Source of the DNA: Occallatibacter gabretensis
Lineage (GTDB): Bacteria > Acidobacteriota > Terriglobia > Terriglobales > Acidobacteriaceae
Length of the DNA stretch: 64,000 bases
NCBI RefSeq assembly: GCF_001449115.1
Contig: NZ_LAIJ01000002.1
Span: forward strand, 62,001-126,000
Reading direction: 5' to 3'
Shown here: one piece after another, positions 25,552 through 34,416 of the stretch
How positions within the stretch are numbered: the first letter of the stretch is position 1
Layout: each line of letters opens with the position of its first letter
Position numbers and translations under genes: made by a program
Notes under the pieces: generated by a model
Told to the model about the DNA's origin: nothing
Seen by the model: only the letters and a program-made list of their open reading frames with translations
Databases searched by the model: none

Positions 25552-25588
25552 ATGCGCCGAGCTAATGCTTGGCGCATTTCTCTTTTTT
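25552..25588 (+). terminator. intrinsic terminator after the zinc-ribbon gene
   Basis: ATGCGCC (25552-25558) pairs with GGCGCAT (25571-25577), with an extra AG/CT pair and a 6-nt loop CTAATG. The stem runs straight into a T-rich tract (TTTCTCTTTTTT, 25577-25588). This is the clearest intrinsic terminator in the window. Confidence 0.85.
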
Positions 25589-25596
25589 AGCGTTCG

Positions 25597-25639
25597 TATA
25601 ATAAGAATGGGCAGCTACACGCTTAATCGCGTAAGCGTG
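25597..25639 (+). promoter_or_regulatory. uvrA promoter -10 box and leader hairpin
   Basis: A perfect -10 box TATAAT lies at 25597-25602; no good -35 box is seen 16-18 bp upstream. Just after the expected transcription start, CACGCTTA (25618-25625) and TAAGCGTG (25632-25639) form a perfect 8-bp inverted repeat with a 6-nt centre. It could be an operator or an mRNA hairpin; it is not a classical LexA box. Confidence 0.5.
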
Positions 25640-25681
25640 ACAGTGTGAGTGCCGACTTTTTGATCTGCCGGTGTCTTTTCG

Positions 25682-28585
25682 TTGACGAATCCAAATGAAG
25701 CGATCGTGATCCGCGGTGCGCGGACGCATAATCTGAAGAACATCTCCTGCGATATACCGCACGGTAAGCTGACGGTGATTAGCGGCGTGTCGGGCTCTGG
25801 GAAGTCGTCCCTTGCCTTCGATACGATCTATGCCGAGGGGCAGCGGCGGTACGTGGAATCGCTCTCGTCGTATGCGCGGCAGTTTCTGGAGCGCATTGAA
25901 AAGCCTGATGTGGATGAGATTGACGGGCTTGCGCCGGCGATTGCGATCAAGCAAAAAAATACGACACGGAATCCGCGGTCGACGGTTGCGACGGCGACGG
26001 AGATCTACGACTATCTACGGCTGTTATATGCGCGTTGCGGCACGGTGCATTGCGTACATTGCGATGGCCTGGTGCGACGCGACAACGTAGATGAGATGGC
26101 CGACGCGGTGATGGCGCTGGGCGAGGGAACGCGGCTGCACGCGCTATTTCCCGTGAAGACAATTTCGATTGAGAGTGCGGCTGAGAAGCCGGTGAAGAAG
26201 ACGCGCGCAACTGCGAAGACATCAGCGAAAACTGTGGACACAGATGGGCCTTTGACGGAAGCTTTGAAGGCACGGCTGACTGAGCTGCGCGGTGGAGGCT
26301 TTGGCCGGCTGTATCAGCAGGGGCGCATCTTTGAATTTTCAACGCCAGAGAGTTTGCTGGAGGTTGACTTTACGCTGCCGGTGTTTGTGCTGGTTGATCG
26401 TATTGTCGTCGATGACGAAAACCGCGCGCGGATTGTGGATGCGGCGGAGACTGCGTATCGCGAGGCGGAGGAAGTCATCTTCGAAGTAGTTCCACGCGAA
26501 GAAGATGCAGAGCGGAAACACTATCGTTACTCATCGGCGTTTGAGTGCGTGGACTGCCACCGGCCGGGACGCGAGCCAGAGCCAAGACTGTTCAGCTTTA
26601 ACAATCCTTTTGGCGCGTGCCCGCGATGCCAGGGATTTGGGAACACGGTTGACTTCGATCTGAACCTAATTATTCCGGACAAGACGCTGAGCTTGAGTGA
26701 TGGCGCGATTGATCCGTGGAACCGGCCGAAGTACAGGCCACATTTTACCGACCTGAAGAAGCAGGCGGCGGGGTTGGGCGTGCCGATGGATGTGCCGTGG
26801 CGCGAGATGAGCAACGAGGCGCGCGAGACTATTCTGCACGGCAAGGGAAGTTTTACGGGCGTGTATGGATTTTTCCGCGAGATGGAGAAGAAGAAGTACA
26901 AGCTCCATGTGCGCGTGATGCTGAGCAAATATCGCGGGTATGCGGAGTGCCCGGAGTGCAGAGGCCAGCGCTTGCGGGCGGAGGCGCGCGCGGTGCGGCT
27001 GAATGGTATGAACATTTGCCAGGCGGCGGCGCTGACGATTGCGAAAGCGAATGATTTTTTTGCAGGGCTGAAGCTCACGCCGATGCAGGCGGAGATTGCG
27101 GGAAGCATCCTGGAAGAAGTTCGACAGAGGCTTACGTTTCTGGATGCCGTGGGCCTTGAGTATCTGACGCTGGACAGATTGGCTTCCACACTTTCCGGTG
27201 GCGAGGCGCAGAGGATTCAGCTGGCGACTTCATTGGGTTCTCAGCTGGTGGGTGCTCTGTATGTGCTGGATGAGCCTTCAATTGGGCTGCATACACGCGA
27301 TACGGAAAGACTGATTTCGATTTTGAAGAAACTGCGCGACCTGGGAAACACGATTGTGGTGGTGGAGCATGATCCGGATGTGCTGCGGGCTGCGGACCAC
27401 TTGTTGGACCTGGGGCCGGGCGCGGGTGAGTTTGGCGGCAAGCTGCTGGCGGAAGGCGTGCTGGCGGAGATTGAAGCGAATCCGCAGTCACTGACGGGGC
27501 GGTATTTGTCGGGGCAGATTTCGATTCCAGTGCCGACGCGGCGCAGAGAGCCGGGGCGCGAGAAGCTGGTGCTGCGCGGAGCGATTGCGAACAATCTGCA
27601 GAATGTCGACGTAGAGATTCCGCTGGGGATGCTGGTGGCGATTACGGGTGTTTCGGGGTCGGGGAAATCGACGCTGGTGCACCATGTGCTGTATCGCGCG
27701 ATTGCGCGGGCGCTGGGGCAGACGGATTCAGTGGACCCGACGGGGACTTTCAAGTCATTGACTGGCGTGGAGCGGCTGAACGATGTGGTGCTGGTGGACC
27801 AGACACCGATTGGAAGGACGCCGCGGTCGAATCCGGTGACGTACATCAAGGGGTTCGATTTGGTTCGCGAGCTGTTTGCGTCCCAGCCGGAGGCGAAGCG
27901 CAAAGGGTTGTCGCCGGGACATTTCTCGTTTAACGTGCCGGGCGGGCGATGCAATGTCTGCGAGGGCGATGGCACGGTGACGGTGGAGATGCAGTTCCTT
28001 GCGGATGTGGAACTGCCGTGCGAGGAGTGCCGAGGAACGCGTTACCAGCAGCGGATTCTGGAGGTTCAGTACAAGGGCAAGAACATTCACGAAGTGCTGC
28101 AGATGACGGTGAAGGAAGCGCTGCGGTTCTTTGTAGGGCAAACGCGGCTGCTCGAAAAGCTGGCTGTGCTGGACGAAGTAGGACTAGGCTACTTACGGCT
28201 GGGGCAGAGCGCGACAACGCTTTCAGGCGGCGAGGCGCAGAGGGTGAAGCTGGCCTCGCACCTGGCGCAAGCGCGAAACGCGAATGCCAACGTAAGGCCA
28301 TCGCAGGCGAGCAGGGTGCTCTACATTCTGGATGAGCCGACGACGGGGTTGCATTTCGATGACGTGTCGAAGCTGCTGACGGCGTTTAAGAAGCTGATCG
28401 ATGGCGGCGGTTCGCTGGTGGTGATTGAGCACAATCTGGATGTGATCAAGTCTGCTGATTGGGTGATTGATATGGGGCCTGAGGGCGGCGATGGCGGCGG
28501 CAAGGTGGTGGCTGTGGGCACGCCGGAGGAGATTGCGGCGAATCTGCACTCGCATACGGGGAAGTGGCTGGCCCGGGTGCTGTGA
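25682..28585 (+). CDS. uvrA: excinuclease ABC subunit A
   Basis: This 967-residue protein scans DNA for bulky damage and loads UvrB in nucleotide excision repair. Two ABC ATPase modules are seen: Walker [10 protein letters not shown] (about 36-44) and GVSGSGKST (about 655-663), signatures LSGGEAQRI and LSGGEAQRV, and Walker [12 protein letters not shown] and [11 protein letters not shown]. Zinc-finger cysteines are present (CVDC...CPRC; CNVC...CEEC). A lysine/threonine-rich insert ([20 protein letters not shown], about 164-183) interrupts the first half. Translation probably begins at TTG 25682. The gene ends 7 bp before the convergent toxin gene. Confidence 0.96.
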   Translation: MTNPNEAIVIRGARTHNLKNISCDIPHGKLTVISGVSGSGKSSLAFDTIYAEGQRRYVESLSSYARQFLERIEKPDVDEIDGLAPAIAIKQKNTTRNPRSTVATATEIYDYLRLLYARCGTVHCVHCDGLVRRDNVDEMADAVMALGEGTRLHALFPVKTISIESAAEKPVKKTRATAKTSAKTVDTDGPLTEALKARLTELRGGGFGRLYQQGRIFEFSTPESLLEVDFTLPVFVLVDRIVVDDENRARIVDAAETAYREAEEVIFEVVPREEDAERKHYRYSSAFECVDCHRPGREPEPRLFSFNNPFGACPRCQGFGNTVDFDLNLIIPDKTLSLSDGAIDPWNRPKYRPHFTDLKKQAAGLGVPMDVPWREMSNEARETILHGKGSFTGVYGFFREMEKKKYKLHVRVMLSKYRGYAECPECRGQRLRAEARAVRLNGMNICQAAALTIAKANDFFAGLKLTPMQAEIAGSILEEVRQRLTFLDAVGLEYLTLDRLASTLSGGEAQRIQLATSLGSQLVGALYVLDEPSIGLHTRDTERLISILKKLRDLGNTIVVVEHDPDVLRAADHLLDLGPGAGEFGGKLLAEGVLAEIEANPQSLTGRYLSGQISIPVPTRRREPGREKLVLRGAIANNLQNVDVEIPLGMLVAITGVSGSGKSTLVHHVLYRAIARALGQTDSVDPTGTFKSLTGVERLNDVVLVDQTPIGRTPRSNPVTYIKGFDLVRELFASQPEAKRKGLSPGHFSFNVPGGRCNVCEGDGTVTVEMQFLADVELPCEECRGTRYQQRILEVQYKGKNIHEVLQMTVKEALRFFVGQTRLLEKLAVLDEVGLGYLRLGQSATTLSGGEAQRVKLASHLAQARNANANVRPSQASRVLYILDEPTTGLHFDDVSKLLTAFKKLIDGGGSLVVIEHNLDVIKSADWVIDMGPEGGDGGGKVVAVGTPEEIAANLHSHTGKWLARVL

Positions 28586-28592
28586 ACTGGCT

Positions 28593-28970
28593 CTAGACGC
28601 AGAGGACCAGGTTGCTGTAGGGCTTGAGCTTGGTGTCGGCCGTGAGGAGGTTGAATTGTTCAGTTATTGCCTGGGCAATCAGAAGCCGGTCAAAGGGGTC
28701 CTTGTGATGCAGATGCAATTCAACGACCCGTCTGGCATGTGCGAATGTGATCGGTAGAGCGTGAAGATCCTTTGTCTCTATCTGCTCAAGGACGTGATCC
28801 ACTTTTGCATCCATCTTTCCGATGCTGGTTTTGATGGCGATCTCCCAGATGGATGCCGAGGATACGTATAACCCCTCTGCATCTGCCAGGAGATCGCGCG
28901 CGGGCCCTGATAAGCGCTCGATTTCGTAGAGCCACCAATAGAGAATGTTCGTGTCTAGCAGAATGTGCAT
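28593..28970 (-). CDS. PIN-domain toxin, VapC-like
   Basis: This 125-residue PIN-domain RNase begins MHILLDTN, with the first acidic residue in LLDTN and the others in SIWEIA, DPFDRLLIAQ and LLTADTKL. These are the four acidic residues expected for Mg-dependent RNase activity. ATG 28970 is preferred; a GTG at 28979 would add three residues. It follows its antitoxin by about 9 bp. VapC toxins cleave specific RNAs, often tRNA. Confidence 0.88.
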   Translation of the reverse strand: MHILLDTNILYWWLYEIERLSGPARDLLADAEGLYVSSASIWEIAIKTSIGKMDAKVDHVLEQIETKDLHALPITFAHARRVVELHLHHKDPFDRLLIAQAITEQFNLLTADTKLKPYSNLVLCV

Positions 28971-28979
28971 TCCATCCAC

Positions 28980-29255
28980 TCAGTACATCCCCTCAAATTC
29001 AGCGAGAATCTCTGGTGGAAGTGGATTGTCGAAGTCGTCAGCGATCCATCCTTGTCCTTGAAGAGCTCCCATTCCGCGAGCTTTCAGGCGCTCTTCACGT
29101 TCTTCAGGACTGAAAAGCTTCTTGGTCTCTTGCAAGGTCGTGATGCGGGCGACGGGTTTGCCATTGCGGGCGATGATAATGTCGGTGCCGGAGGCGGCTT
29201 TGTCCACGAGTTTGGAGAACTGTGTCTTGGCCTCATAGATATTCACGGTAGGCAT
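28980..29255 (-). CDS. Phd/YefM-family antitoxin
   Basis: This 91-residue protein has the Phd/YefM N-terminal DNA-binding domain: VNIYEAKTQFSKLVDKAASG then IIIARNGKPVARI. Its C-terminal part (from about residue 45) should bind and block the PIN toxin encoded next. Antitoxins of this class repress their own operon; a 13-bp palindrome lies upstream (29276-29288). The pair sits between uvrA and the 2,5-dioxovalerate dehydrogenase gene. Confidence 0.88.
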   Translation of the reverse strand: MPTVNIYEAKTQFSKLVDKAASGTDIIIARNGKPVARITTLQETKKLFSPEEREERLKARGMGALQGQGWIADDFDNPLPPEILAEFEGMY

Positions 29256-29272
29256 GACTCATCCTTTTAATT

Positions 29273-29296
29273 GGTCTAGTCCGACTAGGTCTAGTC
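29273..29296. promoter_or_regulatory. palindromic operator upstream of the toxin-antitoxin pair
   Basis: CTAGTC-C-GACTAG (29276-29288) is a perfect 13-bp inverted repeat. A direct repeat GGTCTAGTC occurs at 29273-29281 and 29288-29296, so an extra half-site adjoins the palindrome. This arrangement fits conditional cooperativity operators of toxin-antitoxin operons. Confidence 0.6.
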
Positions 29297-29303
29297 TATC
29301 ACG

Positions 29304-30881
29304 CTAAACGCCTTCCGGTTTGCCGTCGATGAACCGGGTAATGTTGAGGGGGTTGGCGGCCTGCAATTCCGGGGGCAGGAGCGCATCCGGGAAATTCTGG
29401 TAGCAGACGGGTTTGGCGAAGCGGTAAATGGCTTGTGAGCCGACCGACGTGAAGCGCGGGTCGGATGTAGACGGGTACGGTCCTCCGTGGACCATGGCGT
29501 GCGCGACTTCGACGCCGGTGGGGAAGCCGTTGACGATGAGGCGTCCGGCTTTCTGCTCCAGTATCTGGACGAGTTCGCGGTGGGCGAGGAGATCGGCTTC
29601 GTCGCCGAGGATGGTGGCGGTGAGATGGCCGTCGAGTGATTGGGCGGCGCTGATGTAGTCGGAGGTTGAATCGCAGGAGACGAGAAGCGTGTCGGGGCCG
29701 AAGATCTCTTCGGTGAGTTCGGGCTGTGCTAGAAGCTGTTCGAAACAGACGGTGAAGAGCTTGGGTTCAGCTTGATGAGCGGCTTCTGCGACCGGGCCGG
29801 AGGCGGCGACGGGGATTTGGCCGGAGCGGGCGACTGTGGCGCGGGCGTACTCGCGGGCGATACCGGCGGTGAGCAGGGTGAAGGGCTGGGATTGGGCGAC
29901 GAGGGATTTGAGTTCCTCGAAGAATGCGGGGCCGTCCGGGCTTTCCGGAACGAGGACGATGCCGGGCTTGGTGCACATCTGGCCTGCGCCGAGTGTGACA
30001 GAGCCGAAGAGATTTTTTGCGAGCTCGGCGGGGCCTTTGCGAAGGGCCGACGGCAGCACGAAGACGGGATTTCCGCTGGACATCTCAGTAAAGCAGGGGA
30101 TGGGCTGCGGGCGGGCGGCGGTGAGATCCATGAGCGCGCGGCCTCCGCGAAGGGAGCCGGTGAAGGCTACGGCTTTGATCTCCGGATGCTGGACGAGGGC
30201 GGTAGCGATGTCGATTCCGGAATCGAAGACCATGGTGAAGACGCCGGCGGGAAGCGACTCGGCGGCGACGGCCTGGGCGATGATCTCGGCGACGAGCTCG
30301 CTGGTGCCGGGGTGGGCGGCGTGCGCCTTGACGACGACGGGGCAGCCTGCTGCGAGGGCCGATGCGGTATCGCCGCCGGCCACGGAGAAGGCGAGCGGGA
30401 AGTTGGAGGCGCCGAAGACGGCGACGGGGCCTAGCGGGCGCAGCATGGAGCGGAGGTCAACGCGCGGGAGAGGTTTGCGGTCGGGGAGCGCGGGATCGAT
30501 GCGTGCCTGGACCCAGGAGCCTTCTTCGAGCAGCGTCGCGAAGACGCGGAGCTGGTTTGAGGTGCGCGCGGTTTCGCCGGACAGACGCGGCGTGGCGGGG
30601 AGCGCGGATTCAAGATGCGCGCGCTCGATGAGGACCGTGGCGTGGGCGTCGATGGAGTCGGCGATGCGGCGCAAAAATGCAGCTCGGGCTTTGCCGGGAA
30701 GCTGGCTGTAGACGGGGAAGGCTTCGGCGGCGGCCTGGACGGCGGCGTTCAGCTCGGCGAGTGAGGCTGAGTGGTATGAGGGCGGGATGGGAGCGCCGGT
30801 TTGCGGGTTGATTGCGTGAAACGTGAGGGTGTCGCGTGAGCCGCGTTGCGTGCCGAGAAAGGATAGGCCTTTGAGTTCCAT
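29304..30881 (-). CDS. 2,5-dioxovalerate (alpha-ketoglutarate semialdehyde) dehydrogenase
   Basis: This 525-residue NADP-type aldehyde dehydrogenase resembles class III alpha-ketoglutaric semialdehyde dehydrogenases. Key residues: cofactor-binding FGASNFPLAFSVAGGD, Gly-rich AFTGSLRGGRAL, general-base Glu in CFTEMSSGNP and catalytic Cys in LGAGQMCTKPG. The enzyme oxidises 2,5-dioxopentanoate, the product of uronate/aldarate or pentose oxidative pathways, to alpha-ketoglutarate. Its location beside mannonate and KDG genes supports a role in sugar-acid catabolism. Confidence 0.88.
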   Translation of the reverse strand: MELKGLSFLGTQRGSRDTLTFHAINPQTGAPIPPSYHSASLAELNAAVQAAAEAFPVYSQLPGKARAAFLRRIADSIDAHATVLIERAHLESALPATPRLSGETARTSNQLRVFATLLEEGSWVQARIDPALPDRKPLPRVDLRSMLRPLGPVAVFGASNFPLAFSVAGGDTASALAAGCPVVVKAHAAHPGTSELVAEIIAQAVAAESLPAGVFTMVFDSGIDIATALVQHPEIKAVAFTGSLRGGRALMDLTAARPQPIPCFTEMSSGNPVFVLPSALRKGPAELAKNLFGSVTLGAGQMCTKPGIVLVPESPDGPAFFEELKSLVAQSQPFTLLTAGIAREYARATVARSGQIPVAASGPVAEAAHQAEPKLFTVCFEQLLAQPELTEEIFGPDTLLVSCDSTSDYISAAQSLDGHLTATILGDEADLLAHRELVQILEQKAGRLIVNGFPTGVEVAHAMVHGGPYPSTSDPRFTSVGSQAIYRFAKPVCYQNFPDALLPPELQAANPLNITRFIDGKPEGV

Positions 30882-30941
30882 GACAAGGCTATTCTGCCAC
30901 AGGAATGCGGCGACGAGATTTCCAAGACCGCACTGATGCCG

Positions 30942-31907
30942 CTACTGCTGATCCTGATATGCCTTGAGCTGTTTGGCTTGAGTGGCTTGCGAGGGTACGC
31001 CAAGCTGATTGCGCAGCGCATCGGAGACGAGCGTGCGGTCATAAGGCTCCTGCGTCCATTTCTGCTTGGGATCGCTGGAATATTGTGTGCCAAAGACTTG
31101 CTGCTGCTTGACGGTTTCAAGGTAGCGGTCGAGCGTGGCCGCGGCAATCCAGATGGCAGTGCTGTCCCCCTTGGAGATGGCAACCATCGCGAGCGTGTGC
31201 GCCAGAAGATAATCCTGCGCAGAGTCTCCGTGTTGAAAGACAAATGCGGCTTCCTCGTAATCCTTGCCAGTGTGAAGGGCGCCATCTGCCAGAAGTTTGC
31301 GCGTTTTTTCGCGACGCTCGGCGTCTGACTTGCCAACAACTTTCCAATTAATGTTCTGCGTCATGCGGTCGTGCTGATCCTGATCGTAGATGGCTTTCAT
31401 CTCAGCGTTGGATGTATCGGAATCCGTGAGCGTGTAGGCGCGGTTTGGCTCCCAGTCAGTGGAGACCTTTGTTTCTGGGGCAACGCGAGTGAGTTTGACC
31501 GGCTCAGGAATGTAGGGCTCGCCGGGAGGAATGTCGTCTTCGACGAACTGAGCCTGATTGCCCTGGATTGTGATTGCGTAGCTGTCTTCGTCTTTCGGAT
31601 TGCCGGAGTTTTGCGTGGTGATGTGGAGAATTGCGTCTGCAAAATGACACTTAGTGATTAGGTCGCGGCGACTGGTGTTGGTGATATTGGCATAGAGCGA
31701 GTTGGTGGCCGACATGCTGGAAGGACGATCCAGAGTTCCGGTGACACAATCTGCGGATGGCGAAAGAGTGAAGATGAATAGATTGCGGTCGCCTAGTTTC
31801 AGTGCCCAGCTTCCGGCGAAGTCTTTCAGATCGGATGCGTATGCGGATATGTGAATGGAGGAAGCTAGAAGGCAAAGAAGAAAGGTTCGGAACGGGACAG
31901 ATCGCAT
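30942..31907 (-). CDS. hypothetical exported protein with DUF6624-like C-terminal region
   Basis: This 321-residue protein has a signal peptide (MRSVPFRTFLLCLLASSIHI then SAYA, residues 1-24). The N-terminal part is a beta-rich domain (about 25-150). The C-terminal part (about 175-300), with DQHDRM, LLAHTLAMVAISKGD and AAATLDRYLETV, resembles the DUF6624 pattern; this is tentative. No enzymatic function is evident. It stands within a sugar-acid cluster but shows no clear metabolic link. Confidence 0.65.
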   Translation of the reverse strand: MRSVPFRTFLLCLLASSIHISAYASDLKDFAGSWALKLGDRNLFIFTLSPSADCVTGTLDRPSSMSATNSLYANITNTSRRDLITKCHFADAILHITTQNSGNPKDEDSYAITIQGNQAQFVEDDIPPGEPYIPEPVKLTRVAPETKVSTDWEPNRAYTLTDSDTSNAEMKAIYDQDQHDRMTQNINWKVVGKSDAERREKTRKLLADGALHTGKDYEEAAFVFQHGDSAQDYLLAHTLAMVAISKGDSTAIWIAAATLDRYLETVKQQQVFGTQYSSDPKQKWTQEPYDRTLVSDALRNQLGVPSQATQAKQLKAYQDQQ

Positions 31908-31984
31908 TCGAGATCCTCTGGTTAAGATGCATTGCGAATTATTCGACGTGCCAGGAAAGCAAAGGCTGTTTTAGCGTCCAGCTC

Positions 31985-32329
31985 TTAGCTGTAATTGGCC
32001 ACTACTCGGACGACAGCTCCATCTGTATCGAATTCCATGAACTCTCCCGTTTTGGTGCCGCGCTGGTTTTCGTAATAAAGCACGACGCTGGAGAGGCCTT
32101 GCATTACATCGACCAAGGTGAATTTCAGATTTGGGAAGAACTCCAGGCCCTTTTGAAAATAGCTACGTAGCGCGTCTTTTCCGCGCACGGTACCGGACGG
32201 GTCGCCGGTCAGCTTGGCAGCCGCGGGTGAAATAAGCACGACGTCGGTAGCATAGTGGGAGAGAATCCGATCAAGATCATGCGAGTTCCATGCATCGATC
32301 CAGTCCCTGGCGAATTCCTTGGCGTCCAT
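31985..32329 (-). CDS. SnoaL-like/NTF2-fold protein
   Basis: This 114-residue protein follows the SnoaL pattern (FARDWIDAWNSHDLDRILSHYATD, then FFPNLKFTLVDV and GEFMEFDTDGAVVRV). It is 14 bp from the KDPG aldolase gene, so it may be co-expressed. Its catalytic or binding role is unknown. Confidence 0.8.
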   Translation of the reverse strand: MDAKEFARDWIDAWNSHDLDRILSHYATDVVLISPAAAKLTGDPSGTVRGKDALRSYFQKGLEFFPNLKFTLVDVMQGLSSVVLYYENQRGTKTGEFMEFDTDGAVVRVVANYS

Positions 32330-32343
32330 GAGCTATTTTCGCA

Positions 32344-32988
32344 TCAGGCTTTGCGATGGTTGGCGAGGACCTGCAAATAGGCTTCCGCTGCGCCGGTAAT
32401 GATTTCGGGCTTGCCTTCGTCGATGGCGGAGAGATTGACTAGGTCGCTGCCGACGCCGAGGGCTTTGGCTCCGGCTTCAAGAAAGCTGGTTGCGGTGTGG
32501 AGCGTGACGCCGCCGGTGGGAATCAGCTTTAGGAATGGGAATGGGGCGAGCAGGGCTTTGAGATAGGGTGCGCCGCCCATGGCGGAGCAGGGGAAGATTT
32601 TTACGTAGTCCGCGCCGGCGCGATAGGCGGTGATCACTTCTGTTGGTGTGAGCGCGCCGGGGATGGAGAGCTTGCCGAGGGCTTTGGTGGCGGTGATGAC
32701 TTCGAGGTGCAGGCTGGGAGAGACGACGAATTCCGCGCCGGCTTCGATGGTTTCTTCGGCTTCTTTTGCGGTGGTGACGGTGCCGGAGCCAAGTAAAACG
32801 GCGTCGCCGTATTCCTTCTTGAGAACTTTGAGCAGATCGACTGCGTCGGGGACGGTCATGGTGACTTCGACGACGCGGATGCCGCCCTTAATCATTGCCT
32901 GGACGACGGCGTGGGCCTGCTTTTCGCTTTTGGCGCGGAGGACGGGGATGAGGCCGGCGGATTCGATGAGTTGGGCTGTGGTGGACAT
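32344..32988 (-). CDS. eda: KDPG/KHG aldolase
   Basis: This 214-residue class I aldolase splits 2-keto-3-deoxy-6-phosphogluconate into pyruvate and glyceraldehyde-3-phosphate. Motifs: VIPVLRAKSEK region near the start, GGIRVVEVTMTVPDA with the catalytic Glu, GSGTV, and the Schiff-base lysine in ADYVKIFPCSAMGG. A strong AGGAA site precedes ATG 32988. It closes the route from KDG kinase and mannonate dehydratase nearby. Confidence 0.92.
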   Translation of the reverse strand: MSTTAQLIESAGLIPVLRAKSEKQAHAVVQAMIKGGIRVVEVTMTVPDAVDLLKVLKKEYGDAVLLGSGTVTTAKEAEETIEAGAEFVVSPSLHLEVITATKALGKLSIPGALTPTEVITAYRAGADYVKIFPCSAMGGAPYLKALLAPFPFLKLIPTGGVTLHTATSFLEAGAKALGVGSDLVNLSAIDEGKPEIITGAAEAYLQVLANHRKA

Positions 32989-33060
32989 ATGTTCCTTTTT
33001 GGCGAGTTAGCCGCGCTGCGCGCGATAGCGAGTTAGCAAGTTAGTAAAAAGCAAAAGCAG

Positions 33061-33150
33061 GTCCTTCGACTCACCACCCCCGAACTGAAAAACATTCGGG
33101 GCCCCGTTCGCTCAGGATGACGCATCATAATTTTTTATTCTGAGCGAAGG
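33061..33150. repeat. compound inverted-repeat element, possible dispersed intergenic repeat
   Basis: Between KDPG aldolase and KDG kinase lies a block with two nested hairpins: CCCCGAA/TTCGGGG (33078-33084, 33095-33101; 10-nt loop) and TTCGCTCAG/CTGAGCGAA (33107-33115, 33140-33148). CCTTCG at 33063 is complemented by CGAAGG at 33145. Sequences of this kind (CTTCGACTC...CGCTCAGGATGAC) recur in acidobacterial intergenic DNA, to my recollection. It could act as a transcript-end signal or be a mobile-element relic. Confidence 0.5.
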
Positions 33151-33155
33151 GAATA

Positions 33156-34250
33156 CTATCTGGCGATGCGGGCGCTGCCGCCTTTCATGGCGCGCTCGAC
33201 TTCAGCGAGTGTGGCCATGGAGGTGTCGCCGGGTGTGGTCATAGCGAGCGCGCCATGGGCTACGCCGCACTGGAGAGCCCACTCGGCTGATTTGCCGGCG
33301 AGGAAGCCGTAGAGCAGGCCGGAAGCGAAGCTGTCGCCGCCGCCGACGCGGTCGTAGATTTCGATTTCGCGCTGCGGGACGTGAATGATTTTGTCTTCGT
33401 AGAGAGCAATCGCACCCCAGGAGTTGACTGAGGCTGTTGTCGCGGTGCGAAGGGTGCTGACGACGAGCTTGAGATTGGGATAGAGCGCGGCGACTTCGCG
33501 GAGCATCTCTTCGTAGGCGTGGATGGGGAGTTCGGCGAAGTCTTCAGAGACGCCTTTGAGGTGGACGCCGAGCATGGCGGAGAAGTCTTCCTCGTTGCCG
33601 AGCAGGATGTCGACTTTCTTGACGAGGGCGCGGTTGACTTCCTGCGCCTTGGCTTTGCCGCCGATGGCTTTCCAGAGGGAGTCGCGGAAGTTGAGATCAA
33701 AGGAGACGATGGTGCCTGCAGCCTGCGCTGCGGTCATGGCTTCCAGCGCGACTTCTGCCGTGGAAGGTGAGAGCGCGGCGAAGATGCCGCCTGTGTGCAG
33801 GCACTTCGTGCCGTTCTTGTCTCCGAAGATTGTGAGCCAATCAAAATCGCCGGATTTGACCTGGCTGATGGCGGTGTGACCACGGTCGGATGTTCCGGCG
33901 GCGGCGCGGATGCCGAAGCCACGCTCAGTGAAGTTGAGGCCGTTGCGCGTGGCGCGGCCTACGCCGTCATAGGGAACCCATTTGAGGAGCGACGCATCGA
34001 CTCCGCCTTGAAAGATGAAGTCTTCCACGAGGCGGCCAACGGAGTTGTCGGCGAGCGCGGTGGCGATGGCGGTGTGGAGGCCGAAGCAGCGGCGCAGGCC
34101 GCGGGCGACGTTGTACTCTCCGCCACCCTCCCAGGCGGTGAACTGGCGCGCGGTGTGCACTCGGACGGGACCGGGATCGAGGCGGAGCATGACTTCGCCG
34201 AGTGAGAGGAGATCCCAGCGGCGCTGGGACGGAATTAGGACGGGTTGCAT
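33156..34250 (-). CDS. kdgK: 2-keto-3-deoxygluconate kinase (PfkB family)
   Basis: This 364-residue PfkB-family sugar kinase starts at ATG 34250 (MQPVLIPSQRR). It has the PfkB N-terminal pattern LLSLGEVMLRLDPG, the substrate-binding EGGGEYNVARGLRRCFG and the ATP/catalytic motif RVGGGDSFASGL with the catalytic Asp. KDG kinase makes KDPG, the substrate of the aldolase gene 167 bp downstream. The gene is divergent from the SDR/mannonate operon; the gap (34251-34416) holds both promoters. Confidence 0.85.
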   Translation of the reverse strand: MQPVLIPSQRRWDLLSLGEVMLRLDPGPVRVHTARQFTAWEGGGEYNVARGLRRCFGLHTAIATALADNSVGRLVEDFIFQGGVDASLLKWVPYDGVGRATRNGLNFTERGFGIRAAAGTSDRGHTAISQVKSGDFDWLTIFGDKNGTKCLHTGGIFAALSPSTAEVALEAMTAAQAAGTIVSFDLNFRDSLWKAIGGKAKAQEVNRALVKKVDILLGNEEDFSAMLGVHLKGVSEDFAELPIHAYEEMLREVAALYPNLKLVVSTLRTATTASVNSWGAIALYEDKIIHVPQREIEIYDRVGGGDSFASGLLYGFLAGKSAEWALQCGVAHGALAMTTPGDTSMATLAEVERAMKGGSARIAR

Positions 34251-34416
34251 ACTAAATAACCTTATCGAAAGTACCAGAATACTGTCACGCATTGCGGCGG
34301 AGATGCACGAGGCCTGAAGTAAATCGACTTAGTGGAATTTGAGGAGCGAGTGCGGAACTGTGTGACTGGGTTGCGGGGCATCCTGTAAAGTGTGCATTTG
34401 GGAACAGAGGAACCAG

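Noticed and set aside
24999..25577. 192-codon minus-strand frame
   Set aside because: It overlaps the zinc-ribbon gene and a strong terminator and has biased, domain-free composition.
29836..30711. 291-codon plus-strand frame
   Set aside because: It is antisense to the aldehyde dehydrogenase gene and is Arg/Ser-rich without a domain.
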